Translations under genes and position numbers: made by a program | Shown: positions 8,263 to 17,300 of the stretch, in pieces | Layout: each line of letters starts with the position of its first letter | Position numbering within the stretch: the stretch's first letter is position 1 | The notes under the pieces: model-generated | Seen by the model: only the letters and a program-made list of their open reading frames with translations | What the model was told of the DNA's origin: nothing | Databases searched by the model: none | Assembly: GCA_913053875.1 (NCBI GenBank) | Contig: CAJXGN010000008.1 | Span: forward strand, 93,331-157,330 | DNA from: an uncultured Agromyces sp. | GTDB lineage: Bacteria > Actinomycetota > Actinomycetes > Actinomycetales > Microbacteriaceae | Direction of reading: 5' to 3' | DNA: 64,000 bases

Positions 8263-9074
8263 GCGAATACGAGCCGGTCACCGGCGCCATCAACCTCCCC
8301 AACCCGCGCCCCGACAAGCCGCTCACCGGCTGGCGCGTGCTCGTGCCCCGCGGCGGCCCCTGGGGCGACAGCGTCGCCGCGAGCCTGCGCATGCGCGGCG
8401 CCTCGCCGATCATCGCCCCCATGATCAACTTCGCGGCCACCGACGACGCACCGGCCCTCGAGGCGGCGCTCGGCCGGCTCGCCGCCGGCGCGTTCGACTG
8501 GGTCACCGTGACCAGCGCCACCACCGTCGACGTGCTGAGCTCGCACCGCGCCGTGATCCCGCCCACGACCAAGGTCGCCGCCGTCGGCGAGTCGACCGCC
8601 GCCGCGCTCATCGCCGCCGGGTACCGTGCCGACCTCGTGCCGTCGGAGGACAACTCCGCCCAGGGCCTGCTCGACGAGTGGAGCGCGGCGACCGAGGGCG
8701 CGTTCCCGCTGCGGGTGCTCGCGCTGCGCTCGGCCATCGCGAAGCAGGTGCTCAGCATCGGCCTCGCGGCCATCGGCCACCACGTCGAGGCCGTCGTCGC
8801 CTATCGCACCGTCGGCGTGCCGGTCGCGCAGAGCGTCATCGACGACGTGCGCGCCGGCAACGTGCGCGCGCTGCTCGTGACCTCGGGCAGCGTCGCCGAG
8901 CAGGTGCACGAGCAGTTCGGACCGATTCCCGAGCACACCCTCGTCGCGGCCATCGGGCCGCAGACCATGCACGACGCGGAAGAGCTGGGTCTGCGGGTCG
9001 ACGTGGTCGCCTCCGAGCGCAGCGCAGAGTCGCTCATCGAGGCGGTCGTGAAGGCCGCGACCCAGCAGGTCTGA
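8259..9074 (+). CDS. hemD: Uroporphyrinogen-III synthase
   Basis: Closes and inverts ring D of hydroxymethylbilane to make uroporphyrinogen III. The 271-residue product has poor overall conservation, as is usual for HemD, but shows GWRVLVPRGGPWGDSVA at the start, VTVTSATTVDVL mid-way, LLVTSGSVAEQVHEQF and AAIGPQTMHDAEELGL near the end. The GTG at 8259 is preceded by AAGGAGGAGG, a strong ribosome site, and overlaps the hemC stop. It ends the first haem unit; a 26-base palindrome follows. Confidence 0.92.
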   Translation: MSEYEPVTGAINLPNPRPDKPLTGWRVLVPRGGPWGDSVAASLRMRGASPIIAPMINFAATDDAPALEAALGRLAAGAFDWVTVTSATTVDVLSSHRAVIPPTTKVAAVGESTAAALIAAGYRADLVPSEDNSAQGLLDEWSAATEGAFPLRVLALRSAIAKQVLSIGLAAIGHHVEAVVAYRTVGVPVAQSVIDDVRAGNVRALLVTSGSVAEQVHEQFGPIPEHTLVAAIGPQTMHDAEELGLRVDVVASERSAESLIEAVVKAATQQV

Positions 9075-9098
9075 CGGCCGGCCCGGTCAGGGCCGGGC

Positions 9099-9124
9099 GA
9101 GCGGATGCCCCGGGGCATCCGCTC
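9099..9124. terminator. 26-base perfect palindrome between convergent hemD and SDR
   Basis: AGCGGATGCCCC (9100-9111) is followed directly by its reverse complement GGGGCATCCGCT (9112-9123), extended by one more pair to 9099-9124. It lies between two converging genes and reaches into the stop codon of the minus-strand SDR. There is no U-run, as is common in very GC-rich actinobacteria. It is built from two head-to-head copies of the octamer CGGATGCC that is frequent throughout this window. Confidence 0.6.
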
Positions 9125-10040
9125 AGTTCGCGGCAGCGCTCGCCGTCGGCGCCGTGTCGCCGGCCTTCGCGACGATGCCGCGCATGACCGACCAGTAGCC
9201 GACCGGCGCGACGCGCGTGACGAGGTCGCTGAGGCGCGCGTCGCGCCCCACGAAGATGCGCGGTCGGCGGCGCTCGATGCCGTCGACGATGGTCTCGGCT
9301 GCCTGCTCGGGCGTCGTCTTGTAGAGGGCGGCCTGCGCGTCGGCGGCGCGCGAGGCCACGTCGGCGTCGACGGTCGCCGCGACGCGCGCGTGGTGGATGA
9401 TGCCCGTGCGCACGCCGCCCGGGTAGACGGCCGAGACGGTCACGTCGGTGCGCTCGAGCTCGTGCCGCAGCGCGTCGGTGAACCCGCGCACCGCGAACTT
9501 CGACGTGACGTAGGGCACGCGTCCGGCGGGCGCGGCGAGGCCGTACAGGCTCGAGACGTTGGCGAGGTGCGCGGCGGGCCGCTCGCGCAGCAGCGGCAGG
9601 AACGCCTTCGCGAGCGCGACCGTGCCCCACAGGTTCACGTCGACCACCCAGCGGAACTCGTCGAGCGTGAGCTGCTCGAACGTGCCGAGCATCGACACAC
9701 CGGCGCAGTGCAGCAGCACGTCGACGCGGGCGTGGTGGGCGAGCACCGCGTCGGACAGGGCGGCGACGGCGTCGAGGTCGGTGAGGTCGACGACATGGGC
9801 GGATGCCTCGGTGCCGACCGCCCGGAACTCCTCGACCAGCTCCGCGAGCACGTCGGCATTGCGGTCGACCAGTGCGAGGCGCGCGCCGCGGCGGGCGAGC
9901 AGCCGCGCCGACTCGAGCCCCATGCCGCTCGCCGCGCCGGTCACAACGCACACCGCCCCGTCGAGCCGGAGCCTGCGGCGCCGTCGCCGGGCGACCGGTT
10001 CGTTCGCGGGTGCGGGGCTGGGCTGGGGGGTCGTGCGCAT
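9123..10040 (-). CDS. SDR-family NAD(P)-dependent oxidoreductase
   Basis: A 305-residue short-chain dehydrogenase. After a Pro/Arg-rich leader of about 25 residues comes the cofactor motif VTGAASGMGLESA (TGxxxGxG). The active-site Ser is in NVSSLYGLAAP and YVTSK supplies the Tyr and Lys. Asp (LVDRNA) after strand 2 suggests NAD rather than NADP preference. The substrate is unknown. It converges on hemD and is divergent from hemB; a TAGCGT-type -10 lies about 50 bases upstream of the ATG on the minus strand (10092-10097). It interrupts the haem genes and has no obvious link to them. Confidence 0.85.
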   Translation of the reverse strand: MRTTPQPSPAPANEPVARRRRRRLRLDGAVCVVTGAASGMGLESARLLARRGARLALVDRNADVLAELVEEFRAVGTEASAHVVDLTDLDAVAALSDAVLAHHARVDVLLHCAGVSMLGTFEQLTLDEFRWVVDVNLWGTVALAKAFLPLLRERPAAHLANVSSLYGLAAPAGRVPYVTSKFAVRGFTDALRHELERTDVTVSAVYPGGVRTGIIHHARVAATVDADVASRAADAQAALYKTTPEQAAETIVDGIERRRPRIFVGRDARLSDLVTRVAPVGYWSVMRGIVAKAGDTAPTASAAAN

Positions 10041-10136
10041 GGGGGTCCTCGGGTTCCGCCCGCGGCCACCTCGCCGCCGGTCGTCGCAGGACGCTAGCAC
10101 GCCGCCCCGCCCGCCCCCGAATCCCGTGGGTGGTGG

Positions 10137-10270
10137 GCACTTTTCAGGAGCGGCCGGCGGGGCGTGGTGGAATCCGGCGTCGAACTGACGAGACACGGCC
10201 GGTTTCGAGCGCGCTCGGGCCGGATGTGCCGGATTCCACCACCGGCCCCGCCGGCGCTCCTGAAAAGTGC
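10137..10270. repeat. Long imperfect inverted repeat with CACTTTTCAGGAG ends
   Basis: Between the divergent SDR and hemB genes. The left arm (10137-10178) begins GCACTTTTCAGGAGCG and runs to a GGTGGAATCCGGC block. The right arm (10228-10270) carries GCCGGATTCCACC and ends GCTCCTGAAAAGTGC. The arms of about 43 bases pair almost perfectly, separated by about 49 bases holding GTCGAAC near the left arm. A second element with the same CTTTTCAGGAG ends and GTCGAAC core lies at 58899-58990, so this looks like a dispersed palindromic repeat family. No ORF is inside. Confidence 0.7.
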
Positions 10271-10320
10271 CGCACTTCCCGGGGGACGGCGCTCCCGGGG
10301 AGCGTGCAGCGACGCCCGCG

Positions 10321-10326
10321 TAGGCT
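10321..10326 (+). promoter_or_regulatory. -10 box TAGGCT of leaderless hemB
   Basis: TAGGCT is followed by six bases (GGTCGG) and then the hemB GTG at 10333. With no ribosome site in between, transcription would begin at or next to the start codon, giving a leaderless mRNA. The same arrangement recurs before several other genes in this window. Confidence 0.6.
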
Positions 10327-10332
10327 GGTCGG

Positions 10333-11331
10333 GTGAGTGCCGCGCCCCGCCCCCGCATCCGTCCCCGCCGGCTCCGCCAGTCGCCCGCGTTCCGCCGCCT
10401 GGTCGCCGAGACCCGCGTGCACCCGGCCGACCTCGTGCTCCCGATCTTCGTGCGCGAGGGGCTGAGCGAGCCCATGCCGATCGTCTCCATGCCGGGCGTG
10501 ATGCAGCACAGCCTCGACTCGGTGCGAGGTGCGGTGACGGATGCCGCCGAGGCCGGCGTCGGCGGCGTCATGCTGTTCGGCGTGCCCGAGGTGCGCGACG
10601 CGCGCGGCTCGGGGGCGACCGATCCCGAGGGCATCCTCAACGTCGCGACCCGCGTGGTGCGGGAGGAGGCGGGCGACGCGCTGGTGGTGCAGACCGACCT
10701 GTGCCTCGACGAGTTCACCGACCACGGCCACTGCGGCCTGCTCGACGCGAACGGCGTGGTCGACAACGACGCGACCCTCGAGCGCTATGCCGAGATGGGG
10801 TTGCAGCAGGCGCGCGCCGGCTCCCAGCTGCTCGGCCTCTCGGGCATGATGGACGGCCAGGTCGCCGCCGTGCGCGAGGCGCTCGACACGGCCGGCCACA
10901 CCGACACCGCGCTGCTCGCCTACTCGGGCAAGTACGCGAGCGCGTTCTACGGCCCGTTCCGCGACGCGGTCGAGTCGACGCTCGACGGCGATCGCCGCAC
11001 CTACCAGCTCGACCCGGCCAACCGCCGCGAGGGCACCCGCGAGGCCGTGCTCGACATCGAGGAGGGCGCCGACGTCGTGATGGTCAAGCCCGCCGGCACC
11101 TCCCTCGACGTGCTCGCCGACGTCGCCGCGACCAGCGACGTGCCCGTCTGGGCGTACCAGGTGTCGGGCGAGTACGCCATGATCGAGGCGGCCGCCGCGC
11201 ACGGCTGGATCGACCGGCGCCGCGCCGTCGCGGAATCGGTGCTCGGCATCCGACGCGCCGGCGCCGACGCCGTGCTCACCTACTGGGCGACCGAGCTCGC
11301 CCGCTGGATCACCGCAGGAGACATCGAATGA
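10333..11331 (+). CDS. hemB: Delta-aminolevulinic acid dehydratase (porphobilinogen synthase)
   Basis: Condenses two 5-aminolevulinates into porphobilinogen. The 332-residue product has the metal/allosteric signature [14 protein letters not shown] and both Schiff-base lysines: Lys200 in YSGKYAS and Lys252 in VMVKPA. Start GTG 10333 follows the TAGGCT box by six bases and has no ribosome site, so it is likely leaderless. The stop overlaps the hemL ATG (ATGA), so hemB-hemL form a second haem unit separate from hemQHCD. Confidence 0.96.
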   Translation: MSAAPRPRIRPRRLRQSPAFRRLVAETRVHPADLVLPIFVREGLSEPMPIVSMPGVMQHSLDSVRGAVTDAAEAGVGGVMLFGVPEVRDARGSGATDPEGILNVATRVVREEAGDALVVQTDLCLDEFTDHGHCGLLDANGVVDNDATLERYAEMGLQQARAGSQLLGLSGMMDGQVAAVREALDTAGHTDTALLAYSGKYASAFYGPFRDAVESTLDGDRRTYQLDPANRREGTREAVLDIEEGADVVMVKPAGTSLDVLADVAATSDVPVWAYQVSGEYAMIEAAAAHGWIDRRRAVAESVLGIRRAGADAVLTYWATELARWITAGDIE

Positions 11332-12716
11332 CCGACCTCAGCACCCAGCAGGCCGCGGGCGTCGCGCACGTCGACGTCAACGCCGAGCTGTTCGACCGTG
11401 CCCGCCGGGCCATCCCGGGCGGGGTGAACTCGCCCGTGCGCGCCTTCGGCTCGGTCGGCGGCACCCCCCGCTTCCTGGTCGAGGCGCGCGGCGCCACCGT
11501 GACCGACGTCGAGGGCCGCGAGTACGTCGACCTCGTCGCCGGGTGGGGGCCCGCGATCCTCGGGCACGCCGATCCGCGGGTGATCGAGGCGGTGCAGGAT
11601 GCCGCGAGCCGCGGCCTCTCCTTCGGCGCATCGACCCCGGTCGAGACCGAGCTGGCCGAGCTCATCGAGGAGCGCGTCTCGCCGGTCGAGCGCCTGCGGC
11701 TCGTCTCGACGGGCACCGAGGCGACCATGAGCGCGATCCGCCTCGCACGCGGGTTCACCGGCCGCGACGTGATCGTGAAGTTCGCCGGCCACTACCACGG
11801 CCACTCCGACGGGCTCCTCGCCGAGGCCGGGTCGGGCCTCGCGACCTTCGCCCTGCCGGCGTCGGCCGGCGTGCCCGCCGACGTCACCGCGCTCACGCTC
11901 GTGCTGCCGTACAACGACCTCGACGCGGTACGCGAGGCGTTCGCCGCGCACGGCGAGCGTATCGCCGCCGTCATCACCGAGGCCGCCGCCGCGAACATGG
12001 GCGTCGTGCCGCCCGCGCCGGGCTTCAACGCGGCCCTCATCGAGCTCGCGCACCAGCACGGTGCGCTCGTCATCTCCGACGAGGTGCTCACGGGCTTCCG
12101 CGTCTCGGCCGGCGGCTGGTGGGGCCTCGAGAACGCGACCGAGGGGCCGTCGGTGTTCGCGAACCCGGGCGACCAGTACCTGCCCGACCTCATGACCTTC
12201 GGCAAGGTCATCGGCGGTGGCATGCCCGTCGCTGCGCTCGGCGGTCGCGCCGACGTGATGGACCTGCTCGCGCCGTCGGGCCCGGTGTACCAGGCCGGCA
12301 CGCTGTCGGGGAACCCGGTCGCGGTGGCGGCGGGGCTCGCGACGCTCCGCGCGGCCGACGACGACGTGTACGCGCGGCTCGACGAGGCGGCATCCGTCAT
12401 CTCGAGCGAGGTGTCGCGCCACCTCGCGGCCGAGGGCGTCGCGCACGCCGTGCAGCGGGCCGGCAACCTGTTCAGCTTCGCGTTCGGCGAGGAGGTCGCC
12501 GGGGGCGTGCACGACTACGCGGGCGTGCAGCGCCAGGAGACGTGGCGGTACGCGCCGTTCTTCCACGCGATGCTGGGCGCCGGCGTCTCGCTGCCGCCGT
12601 CGGTGTTCGAGGCGTGGTTCGTCACGGCCGCGCACGACGAATCGATCATCGACCGCATCGTCGCCGCGCTGCCCGACGCCGCGAAGGCGGCTGCTGCTGC
12701 GGCACCCGCCGACTGA
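11328..12716 (+). CDS. hemL: Glutamate-1-semialdehyde 2,1-aminomutase
   Basis: PLP-dependent transamination of glutamate-1-semialdehyde to 5-aminolevulinate, the first committed C5-pathway intermediate. The 462-residue product has the N-terminal signature [14 protein letters not shown], the cofactor region [24 protein letters not shown] with the PLP-ring Asp, and the PLP Lys293 in [15 protein letters not shown] 11328 overlaps the hemB stop. Its presence shows that ALA is made from glutamyl-tRNA here, so hemA must lie outside the window. Confidence 0.96.
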   Translation: MTDLSTQQAAGVAHVDVNAELFDRARRAIPGGVNSPVRAFGSVGGTPRFLVEARGATVTDVEGREYVDLVAGWGPAILGHADPRVIEAVQDAASRGLSFGASTPVETELAELIEERVSPVERLRLVSTGTEATMSAIRLARGFTGRDVIVKFAGHYHGHSDGLLAEAGSGLATFALPASAGVPADVTALTLVLPYNDLDAVREAFAAHGERIAAVITEAAAANMGVVPPAPGFNAALIELAHQHGALVISDEVLTGFRVSAGGWWGLENATEGPSVFANPGDQYLPDLMTFGKVIGGGMPVAALGGRADVMDLLAPSGPVYQAGTLSGNPVAVAAGLATLRAADDDVYARLDEAASVISSEVSRHLAAEGVAHAVQRAGNLFSFAFGEEVAGGVHDYAGVQRQETWRYAPFFHAMLGAGVSLPPSVFEAWFVTAAHDESIIDRIVAALPDAAKAAAAAAPAD

Positions 12717-12735
12717 CTTCGTGGTTTCGTGCACA

Positions 12736-12789
12736 GCCCGACTCGGGCTTTGTGCGCGTCCGATACCGGATCCGGCATACGAGTCGGGC
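12736..12789. repeat. Intergenic hairpin GCCCGACTCG...CGAGTCGGGC
   Basis: GCCCGACTCG (12736-12745) pairs with CGAGTCGGGC (12780-12789). Between them is the self-complementary CCGGATCCGG (12766-12775). It sits 19 bases after hemL and ends just before the start region of the next gene. The right end CGGGCACACT also occurs at the right end of the hairpin at 16925-16999. It could act as the hemL terminator. Confidence 0.5.
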
Positions 12790-12800
12790 ACACTGGGTGC

Positions 12801-13169
12801 ATGGCCAACCTCCGCGTCCACTCCGATCGGCTCGAGCTGCAGCTCACCGCCGCGGAGAAGGCGCTGTCGTTCCGCCGTTCCGACGTGGTCGTGCAGCGCG
12901 AGGACATCCGCTCGGCGATCATCACCGAGGATCCGTGGATCTGGGTGCGCGGCATCCGCCACCGCGGCTCGGTCGTGCCGCTCGTCGTCGCGGTGGGGGA
13001 GTGGAAGTCGCACGGCGGCATCGACTTCGTGCTCGTGAAGGGCAAGCGCCAGGCCGTCGTGCTCGACGTCGCGGGCGAGGAGTACGCGCGCCTCGTCGTC
13101 AGCACCAACCGGGCCGTCGAGCTCATCGAGTCGCTGAAGCTCGCCGACGCCGAGACGCCCGACGAGTAG
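12801..13169 (+). CDS. Conserved hypothetical protein
   Basis: A soluble 122-residue protein rich in beta-strand patterns (DRLELQLTAAEKALSFRRSDVVV, GGIDFVLVKGKRQAVVLDV) and ending in an acidic tail. It resembles small actinobacterial proteins of unknown function; no catalytic motif is visible. ATG 12801 has no ribosome site, but CACACT lies seven bases upstream, so it may be leaderless. It is flanked by hemL and a converging DUF1304 gene. Confidence 0.7.
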   Translation: MANLRVHSDRLELQLTAAEKALSFRRSDVVVQREDIRSAIITEDPWIWVRGIRHRGSVVPLVVAVGEWKSHGGIDFVLVKGKRQAVVLDVAGEEYARLVVSTNRAVELIESLKLADAETPDE

Positions 13170-13214
13170 CCGGCTCCGCCCCGGCGGGGCATCCGCCCCA
13201 GCCGAACCCGCAGC

Positions 13215-13595
13215 TCAGGCGAACAGGAACAGCACGAATCCCGCGAGCGGCAGCGTGCCCTGGATCAGCGCCGGCCGCAGGTATCCGCGCCCGGTCGTCA
13301 CCAGCACGGTCGCCGCGAGCACCATGCACGCCGTCGTGAAGAGCACGAGCGCGCTGCCCGCCGCGGTGAGGCCGACCCAGTAGAGCACGAGCCCGAGACC
13401 CGCCCCCAGGCCGAGGAACAGGTTGTAGAAGCCCTGGTTGTACGCCATGGGCCGCAGCGTGTCGGCGTCCTCCTGGCTGCGCACGCCGAAGATGCGCCAC
13501 GTCGAGGGCCTCGACCAGCGCACGCTCTCGAGCACGAAGATGTACGCGTGCAGCAGGGCGGCGAGGGCGACGACGATGCTCGCGATGACGGCCAT
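13215..13595 (-). CDS. DUF1304 family membrane protein
   Basis: A 126-residue protein with four predicted membrane segments. The conserved DUF1304 features HAYIFVLESVRW near the start and AYNQGFYNLFLGLGA in the middle are both present. The function is unknown; homologues are small bacterial membrane proteins. On the minus strand, TACGCT (13603-13608) lies seven bases before ATG 13595 with no ribosome site, so the transcript is probably leaderless. Confidence 0.88.
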   Translation of the reverse strand: MAVIASIVVALAALLHAYIFVLESVRWSRPSTWRIFGVRSQEDADTLRPMAYNQGFYNLFLGLGAGLGLVLYWVGLTAAGSALVLFTTACMVLAATVLVTTGRGYLRPALIQGTLPLAGFVLFLFA

Positions 13596-13602
13596 GGGCG
13601 CC

Positions 13603-13608
13603 AGCGTA
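13603..13608 (-). promoter_or_regulatory. -10 box TACGCT of leaderless DUF1304 gene
   Basis: Read on the minus strand, TACGCT is followed by GGCGCCC and then ATG at 13595. The seven-base gap leaves no space for a ribosome site, the same arrangement as before hemB and prpB. Confidence 0.55.
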
Positions 13609-13791
13609 CTCGCGGCGTGCGGCGCGAGCGGGCGGGGCGCGCGACGCCGTGCGGGCGAGGGCGACGGATGCCACGTGAATGCCCGGCAAGATATGCGTGC
13701 GCGTCGGTGCATTGTCGTCGGCGCTCCGGCCGCGCATGCTGGTGTGGTGCCCGCCGTCTGCGCGGCGCGCCCGAGTACCAGGAGGTCATCG

Positions 13792-15240
13792 ATGACGACG
13801 AGCACGCTGCCGAACCTCATCGGGGGTGAGTTCGTCGATGCGGCACCGGATGCCTCGATCGACGTGACCAATCCCGCCGACGGCTCGATCGTGGGCGCCG
13901 TGCCGGCGATGACCGCGGCCGACCTCGGCGCGGTGTTCGACGCCGCCGAGGCGGGGGCCCGCACCTGGCGCGCCGCCGGGCCGCTCGGGCGCGGCCGCAT
14001 CCTGCTCGACGCCGCCGGGCTGATCCGCGACGAGGCGACCGACCTCGTCGAGCTCATCGTCGCCGAGATGGGCAAGACCCGCGCCGAGGCGACGATCGAG
14101 GTCGCGAAGTCGGCCGAGTTCTTCGAGTACTACGGCGGCCTCGGCCGACAGCCGTTCGGCGAGCTCGTGCCCGACGGGCGCCCCGGCACGTTCGCCATGC
14201 AGACGCGTGAGCCGGTCGGCATCGTCGTGCTCATCACGCCGTGGAACGACCCGCTGCTGACGCCCGCCCGCAAGCTCGCGCCCGCGCTCATCTCGGGCAA
14301 CGCGGTCGTCATCAAGCCCGCGACCGAGACGCCGCTCATCACGCTGCGGCTCGCCGAGATCCTCCACCGCGCCGGCCTGCCCGCCGGCGCACTCGGCACG
14401 GTGACGGGGCGCGGCTCGCAGATCGGCGACGCCCTGGTCGCCGACCCGCGCATCGCCGCCGTGTCGTTCACCGGGTCGACCGAGGTGGGCCTCGGCCTGC
14501 AGCGGGCGATGGCGGGGCGCAGCGTGCGCGTGCAGACCGAGATGGGCGGCAAGAACGCCGCCGTCGTGCTGGCCGACGCCGACCTCGACCTCGCGGTGCC
14601 CGTGCTCGTCGCCGGCAGCTTCGGCCAGGCCGGCCAGCGCTGCACGGCGACCAGCCGGCTCATCGTCGAGCGGGCCGTCGCCGACGAGGTGCGCACCCGC
14701 CTCGCCGAGGCCGTCGGAGCGCTGCGCGTCGGCGCGGGCGGCGCCGAGGGCACCCAGATGGGCCCGGTCGTGAGCCGTTCCGCGCAGGACGACATCCGTC
14801 GCCGGGTGTCGGCCGGCATCGCCGAGGGTGCCGAGGTCATCGGGCGCGCACCGGTCGACCCGGCCCTGCTCGAGTCGGGCTGCTTCGTCGAGCCGCTGCT
14901 CGTGACGGCGGAGCAGGGCAACAGCCTCTGGCGCGAGGAGATCTTCGGGCCGGTGCTCACGATGCTCGTGGTCGACTCGCTCGACGAGGCGATCGCCGCG
15001 GTGAACGACTCGGCCTACGGGCTCTCGAGCGCGGTGTTCACGCGCAGCCTCGACACGGCGTTCCACTTCGTCGACGCCGTCGACACCGGCCAGGTCTCGG
15101 TCAACCAGCCGACGAGCGGGTGGGACATCCACCATGCGTTCGGCGGCTTCAAGGAGTCGGGCTCGCCGTTCAAGGAGCAGGGCACCGAGGCGCTGCGCTT
15201 CTACACGCGGGTCAAGACCGCCGCGGTCCGGACCCACTGA
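13792..15240 (+). CDS. NAD(P)-dependent aldehyde dehydrogenase (semialdehyde type)
   Basis: A 482-residue ALDH-superfamily enzyme. It has the cofactor segment ITPWNDP, FTGSTEVG, the general-base Glu in EMGGKNAAVV, and the catalytic Cys in QAGQRCTATSR; the end SPFKEQG is also typical. Close relatives include succinate-, glutarate- and 2-oxoglutarate-semialdehyde dehydrogenases. GGAGG at 13781-13785 supports ATG 13792. The stop overlaps the start of L-2-hydroxyglutarate oxidase by one base (TGATG); in other bacteria lhgO sits with gabD-type dehydrogenases of the glutarate/GABA route, so a C4-C5 semialdehyde substrate is likely. Confidence 0.88.
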   Translation: MTTSTLPNLIGGEFVDAAPDASIDVTNPADGSIVGAVPAMTAADLGAVFDAAEAGARTWRAAGPLGRGRILLDAAGLIRDEATDLVELIVAEMGKTRAEATIEVAKSAEFFEYYGGLGRQPFGELVPDGRPGTFAMQTREPVGIVVLITPWNDPLLTPARKLAPALISGNAVVIKPATETPLITLRLAEILHRAGLPAGALGTVTGRGSQIGDALVADPRIAAVSFTGSTEVGLGLQRAMAGRSVRVQTEMGGKNAAVVLADADLDLAVPVLVAGSFGQAGQRCTATSRLIVERAVADEVRTRLAEAVGALRVGAGGAEGTQMGPVVSRSAQDDIRRRVSAGIAEGAEVIGRAPVDPALLESGCFVEPLLVTAEQGNSLWREEIFGPVLTMLVVDSLDEAIAAVNDSAYGLSSAVFTRSLDTAFHFVDAVDTGQVSVNQPTSGWDIHHAFGGFKESGSPFKEQGTEALRFYTRVKTAAVRTH

Positions 15241-16448
15241 TGGCGGGCACGACCGGCATTGTCGGCGGCGGCATCGTCGGCATCGCGCTCGCACGCGCCC
15301 TCGCACAGCGCGGCGACGAGGTCACGGTGTTCGAGAAGGAGGGCCGCCTCGCCCAGCACCAGACCGGCCACAACTCCGGCGTCGTGCACGCGGGCCTGTA
15401 TTACAAGCCGGGGTCGCTCAAGGCGACGCTCTGCGCTGCGGGCCGCGCGTCCATCCGCGACTTCTGCCTCGAGAAGGGGCTGCCCTACCGCGAGGTCGGC
15501 AAGCTCGTCGTCGCGGTCGACGAGACCGAGCTCGACGCGCTCGCCGAGATCGAGCGCCGCTCGCACGAGAACCGCGTGCCCGACCTCACCCGCATCGACG
15601 ACGTGGGTCGCCTGCGCGAGATCGAGCCGCACGTCGCCGGCGTCGCCGCCGTGCACTCGCCGCACACCGCGGTCGTCGACTACGCGTCGATCACCGAGGC
15701 CATGGCGCAGGACGTGCGGGCGGCCGGCGGCAGCATCCGTCTCGGCCACGAGGTCACCGACCTCGCCGTCGAGCAGGGTCGGGTGCGCGTCGTCACCCCG
15801 GTCTCCGAGGACGTCTTCGACCGCCTCATCGTGTGTGCGGGCCTGCAGTCCGACGTGGTCGCGAAGCTCGTCGGCGGCGACCCATCGCCCAAGATCCTGC
15901 CGTTCCGCGGCGAGTACTGGGAGCTCGCGTCCGACCGCACCGACCTCGTGAACGGCATGATCTACCCCGTGCCCGACCCGCGCTTCCCGTTCCTCGGCGT
16001 GCACTTCACGCGCGGCGTGTACGACAACGTGCACGTCGGCCCGAACGCCGTGCCGGCGCTGCGCCGCGAGGGCTACAACTGGCTGCAGTGGTCGGCGAAG
16101 GACACCTGGGAGTCGCTGCGCTGGCCGGGCGCGTGGCCGCTCGCGAAGCAGCACTGGCGGATGGGCGTCGACGAGATCTCGAGCTCGCTCATCAAACCGC
16201 TCTGGTTCCGCAAGGCGCGCCGGTTCGTGCCGGAACTCACCATGGGCGACCTCACGCACAAGTCGGGCGCGGGCGTGCGCGCGCAGGCCTGGGGCCGCGC
16301 GGGCGAGCTGCTCGACGACTTCGCGGTCGACCGGGTCGGCCCCGTGACGCTGCTGCGCAACGCGCCGTCGCCGGCGGCGACGAGCTCGATCGCGATCGCC
16401 GACTACGTCGTCGAGCACTACCTGGGCGAGCACGCGGCCGCAGACTAG
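15240..16448 (+). CDS. lhgO: L-2-hydroxyglutarate oxidase
   Basis: FAD-dependent oxidation of L-2-hydroxyglutarate to 2-oxoglutarate. The 402-residue product opens with IVGGGIVGIALARALAQRG (FAD-binding GxGxxG). The family segment HNSGVVHAGLYYKPGSLKA follows at about residues 45-63, and NAPSPAATSSIAIAD lies near the end. It is co-translated with the aldehyde dehydrogenase. It may repair the side product L-2-hydroxyglutarate or serve in lysine/glutarate breakdown. Confidence 0.93.
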   Translation: MAGTTGIVGGGIVGIALARALAQRGDEVTVFEKEGRLAQHQTGHNSGVVHAGLYYKPGSLKATLCAAGRASIRDFCLEKGLPYREVGKLVVAVDETELDALAEIERRSHENRVPDLTRIDDVGRLREIEPHVAGVAAVHSPHTAVVDYASITEAMAQDVRAAGGSIRLGHEVTDLAVEQGRVRVVTPVSEDVFDRLIVCAGLQSDVVAKLVGGDPSPKILPFRGEYWELASDRTDLVNGMIYPVPDPRFPFLGVHFTRGVYDNVHVGPNAVPALRREGYNWLQWSAKDTWESLRWPGAWPLAKQHWRMGVDEISSSLIKPLWFRKARRFVPELTMGDLTHKSGAGVRAQAWGRAGELLDDFAVDRVGPVTLLRNAPSPAATSSIAIADYVVEHYLGEHAAAD

Positions 16449-16452
16449 ACGC

Positions 16453-16899
16453 ATGAAGATCACCGCGCTGTTCGGAACCGAGTCGGGTCATGCCGAGGAG
16501 GTCGCGTTCGCGATCCGTGCCGCGTTGGGCGACCACGAGGTCGAGGCGGTGAACATGGCGGATGCCGGCACCGACGTATTCGCCCCCGACACGCTGTACC
16601 TCATCGCGTGCGCGACGCACGGCGGCGGGGAGCTGCCCGGGTTCGCGCAGTTCCTGCACGACGACCTGCTCGACCTGCAGCCCGACCTGACGGGCGTGCG
16701 CTACGCGATGTTCGGCCTCGGCGACTCGTCGTACGGCGAGCGCTACAACCGCGGGGCGAAGCAGTTCGACGAGCTGCTCGCGGGCCTCGGTGCCGAGCGC
16801 GTCGGCCCGTTCGGCGCCCACGACGAGCTCTCCCGCGAGGACCCGGGCCCCCTCGGCGTCGCCTGGGCCCACGAGGTCCTCACCCTCCTCACCCCCTGA
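16453..16899 (+). CDS. Flavodoxin-domain (MioC-like) protein
   Basis: A 148-residue single flavodoxin-like domain. The phosphate-binding loop GTESGHAEEVA follows strand 1, ATHGGGELPGFAQFL is the 50s-loop region, and FGLGDSSYGERYN is the 90s loop, all characteristic of short-chain flavodoxins and MioC-type proteins. It starts four bases after lhgO, so it is likely in the same transcript. It would carry FMN and shuttle electrons; the partner is unknown. Confidence 0.86.
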   Translation: MKITALFGTESGHAEEVAFAIRAALGDHEVEAVNMADAGTDVFAPDTLYLIACATHGGGELPGFAQFLHDDLLDLQPDLTGVRYAMFGLGDSSYGERYNRGAKQFDELLAGLGAERVGPFGAHDELSREDPGPLGVAWAHEVLTLLTP

Positions 16900-16924
16900 C
16901 CCCTTTTCCCATCGGGACACCCAC

Positions 16925-16999
16925 CGCCGAGTGTGCCCGAAACGACAGCCCGCCCGGTGAAACCGGGCGGGCTGAGCGTTGTTCCGGGCACACTCGGCG
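16925..16999. terminator. 75-base hairpin, bidirectional terminator between convergent genes
   Basis: The inner perfect stem AGCCCGCCCGGT (16947-16958) / ACCGGGCGGGCT (16962-16973) closes a three-base loop. The outer perfect 15-base stem CGCCGAGTGTGCCCG (16925-16939) pairs with 16985-16999. It lies between the flavodoxin gene and the converging monooxygenase gene and is flanked by GTT-rich bases, so it probably terminates both directions. The outer arms share CGGGCACACT with the hairpin after hemL. Confidence 0.75.
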
Positions 17000-17012
17000 A
17001 GCGTGCGGACGG

Positions 17013-17300
17013 TCAGAGGGACTCGGCGACGGTGACCTCGGCGGGAGCGGTCGTGAGGCCGTCGAGCCCGTCGCGGAGCACCTGCACGGCGGCACCGGTG
17101 CTGTGGGCGTCGAGCGCCTCGCGCGAGGCCCAGCGCTCGACGATGAGGAAGGAGCCGTCGTCCGCGAGGTGCGGGTCGTACTGGTGGCATCCGTCTTCTG
17201 CGCGGATGCCGGCGAGCGCCGCCCGCACCGCCGCCGACGCCTGCTCGATCGACTCGGGCGCGGGGTGCAGCCGCGCGACCACGGTGATCTCGCCGCTCAC
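17013..17300 (-). CDS. ABM-domain protein (putative quinol monooxygenase)
   Basis: A 95-residue ferredoxin-fold protein of the antibiotic biosynthesis monooxygenase (ABM) family. It has EITVVARLHPAPESIEQA at the start, EDGCHQYDPHL with the conserved Gly-Cys turn, and FLIVERWASREALDAH. These proteins act as cofactor-free quinol monooxygenases or as small accessory oxygenases. GTG 17300 overlaps the stop of the upstream MetE-like gene. It is the last gene of the minus-strand catabolic operon. Confidence 0.85.
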   Translation of the reverse strand: MSGEITVVARLHPAPESIEQASAAVRAALAGIRAEDGCHQYDPHLADDGSFLIVERWASREALDAHSTGAAVQVLRDGLDGLTTAPAEVTVAESL

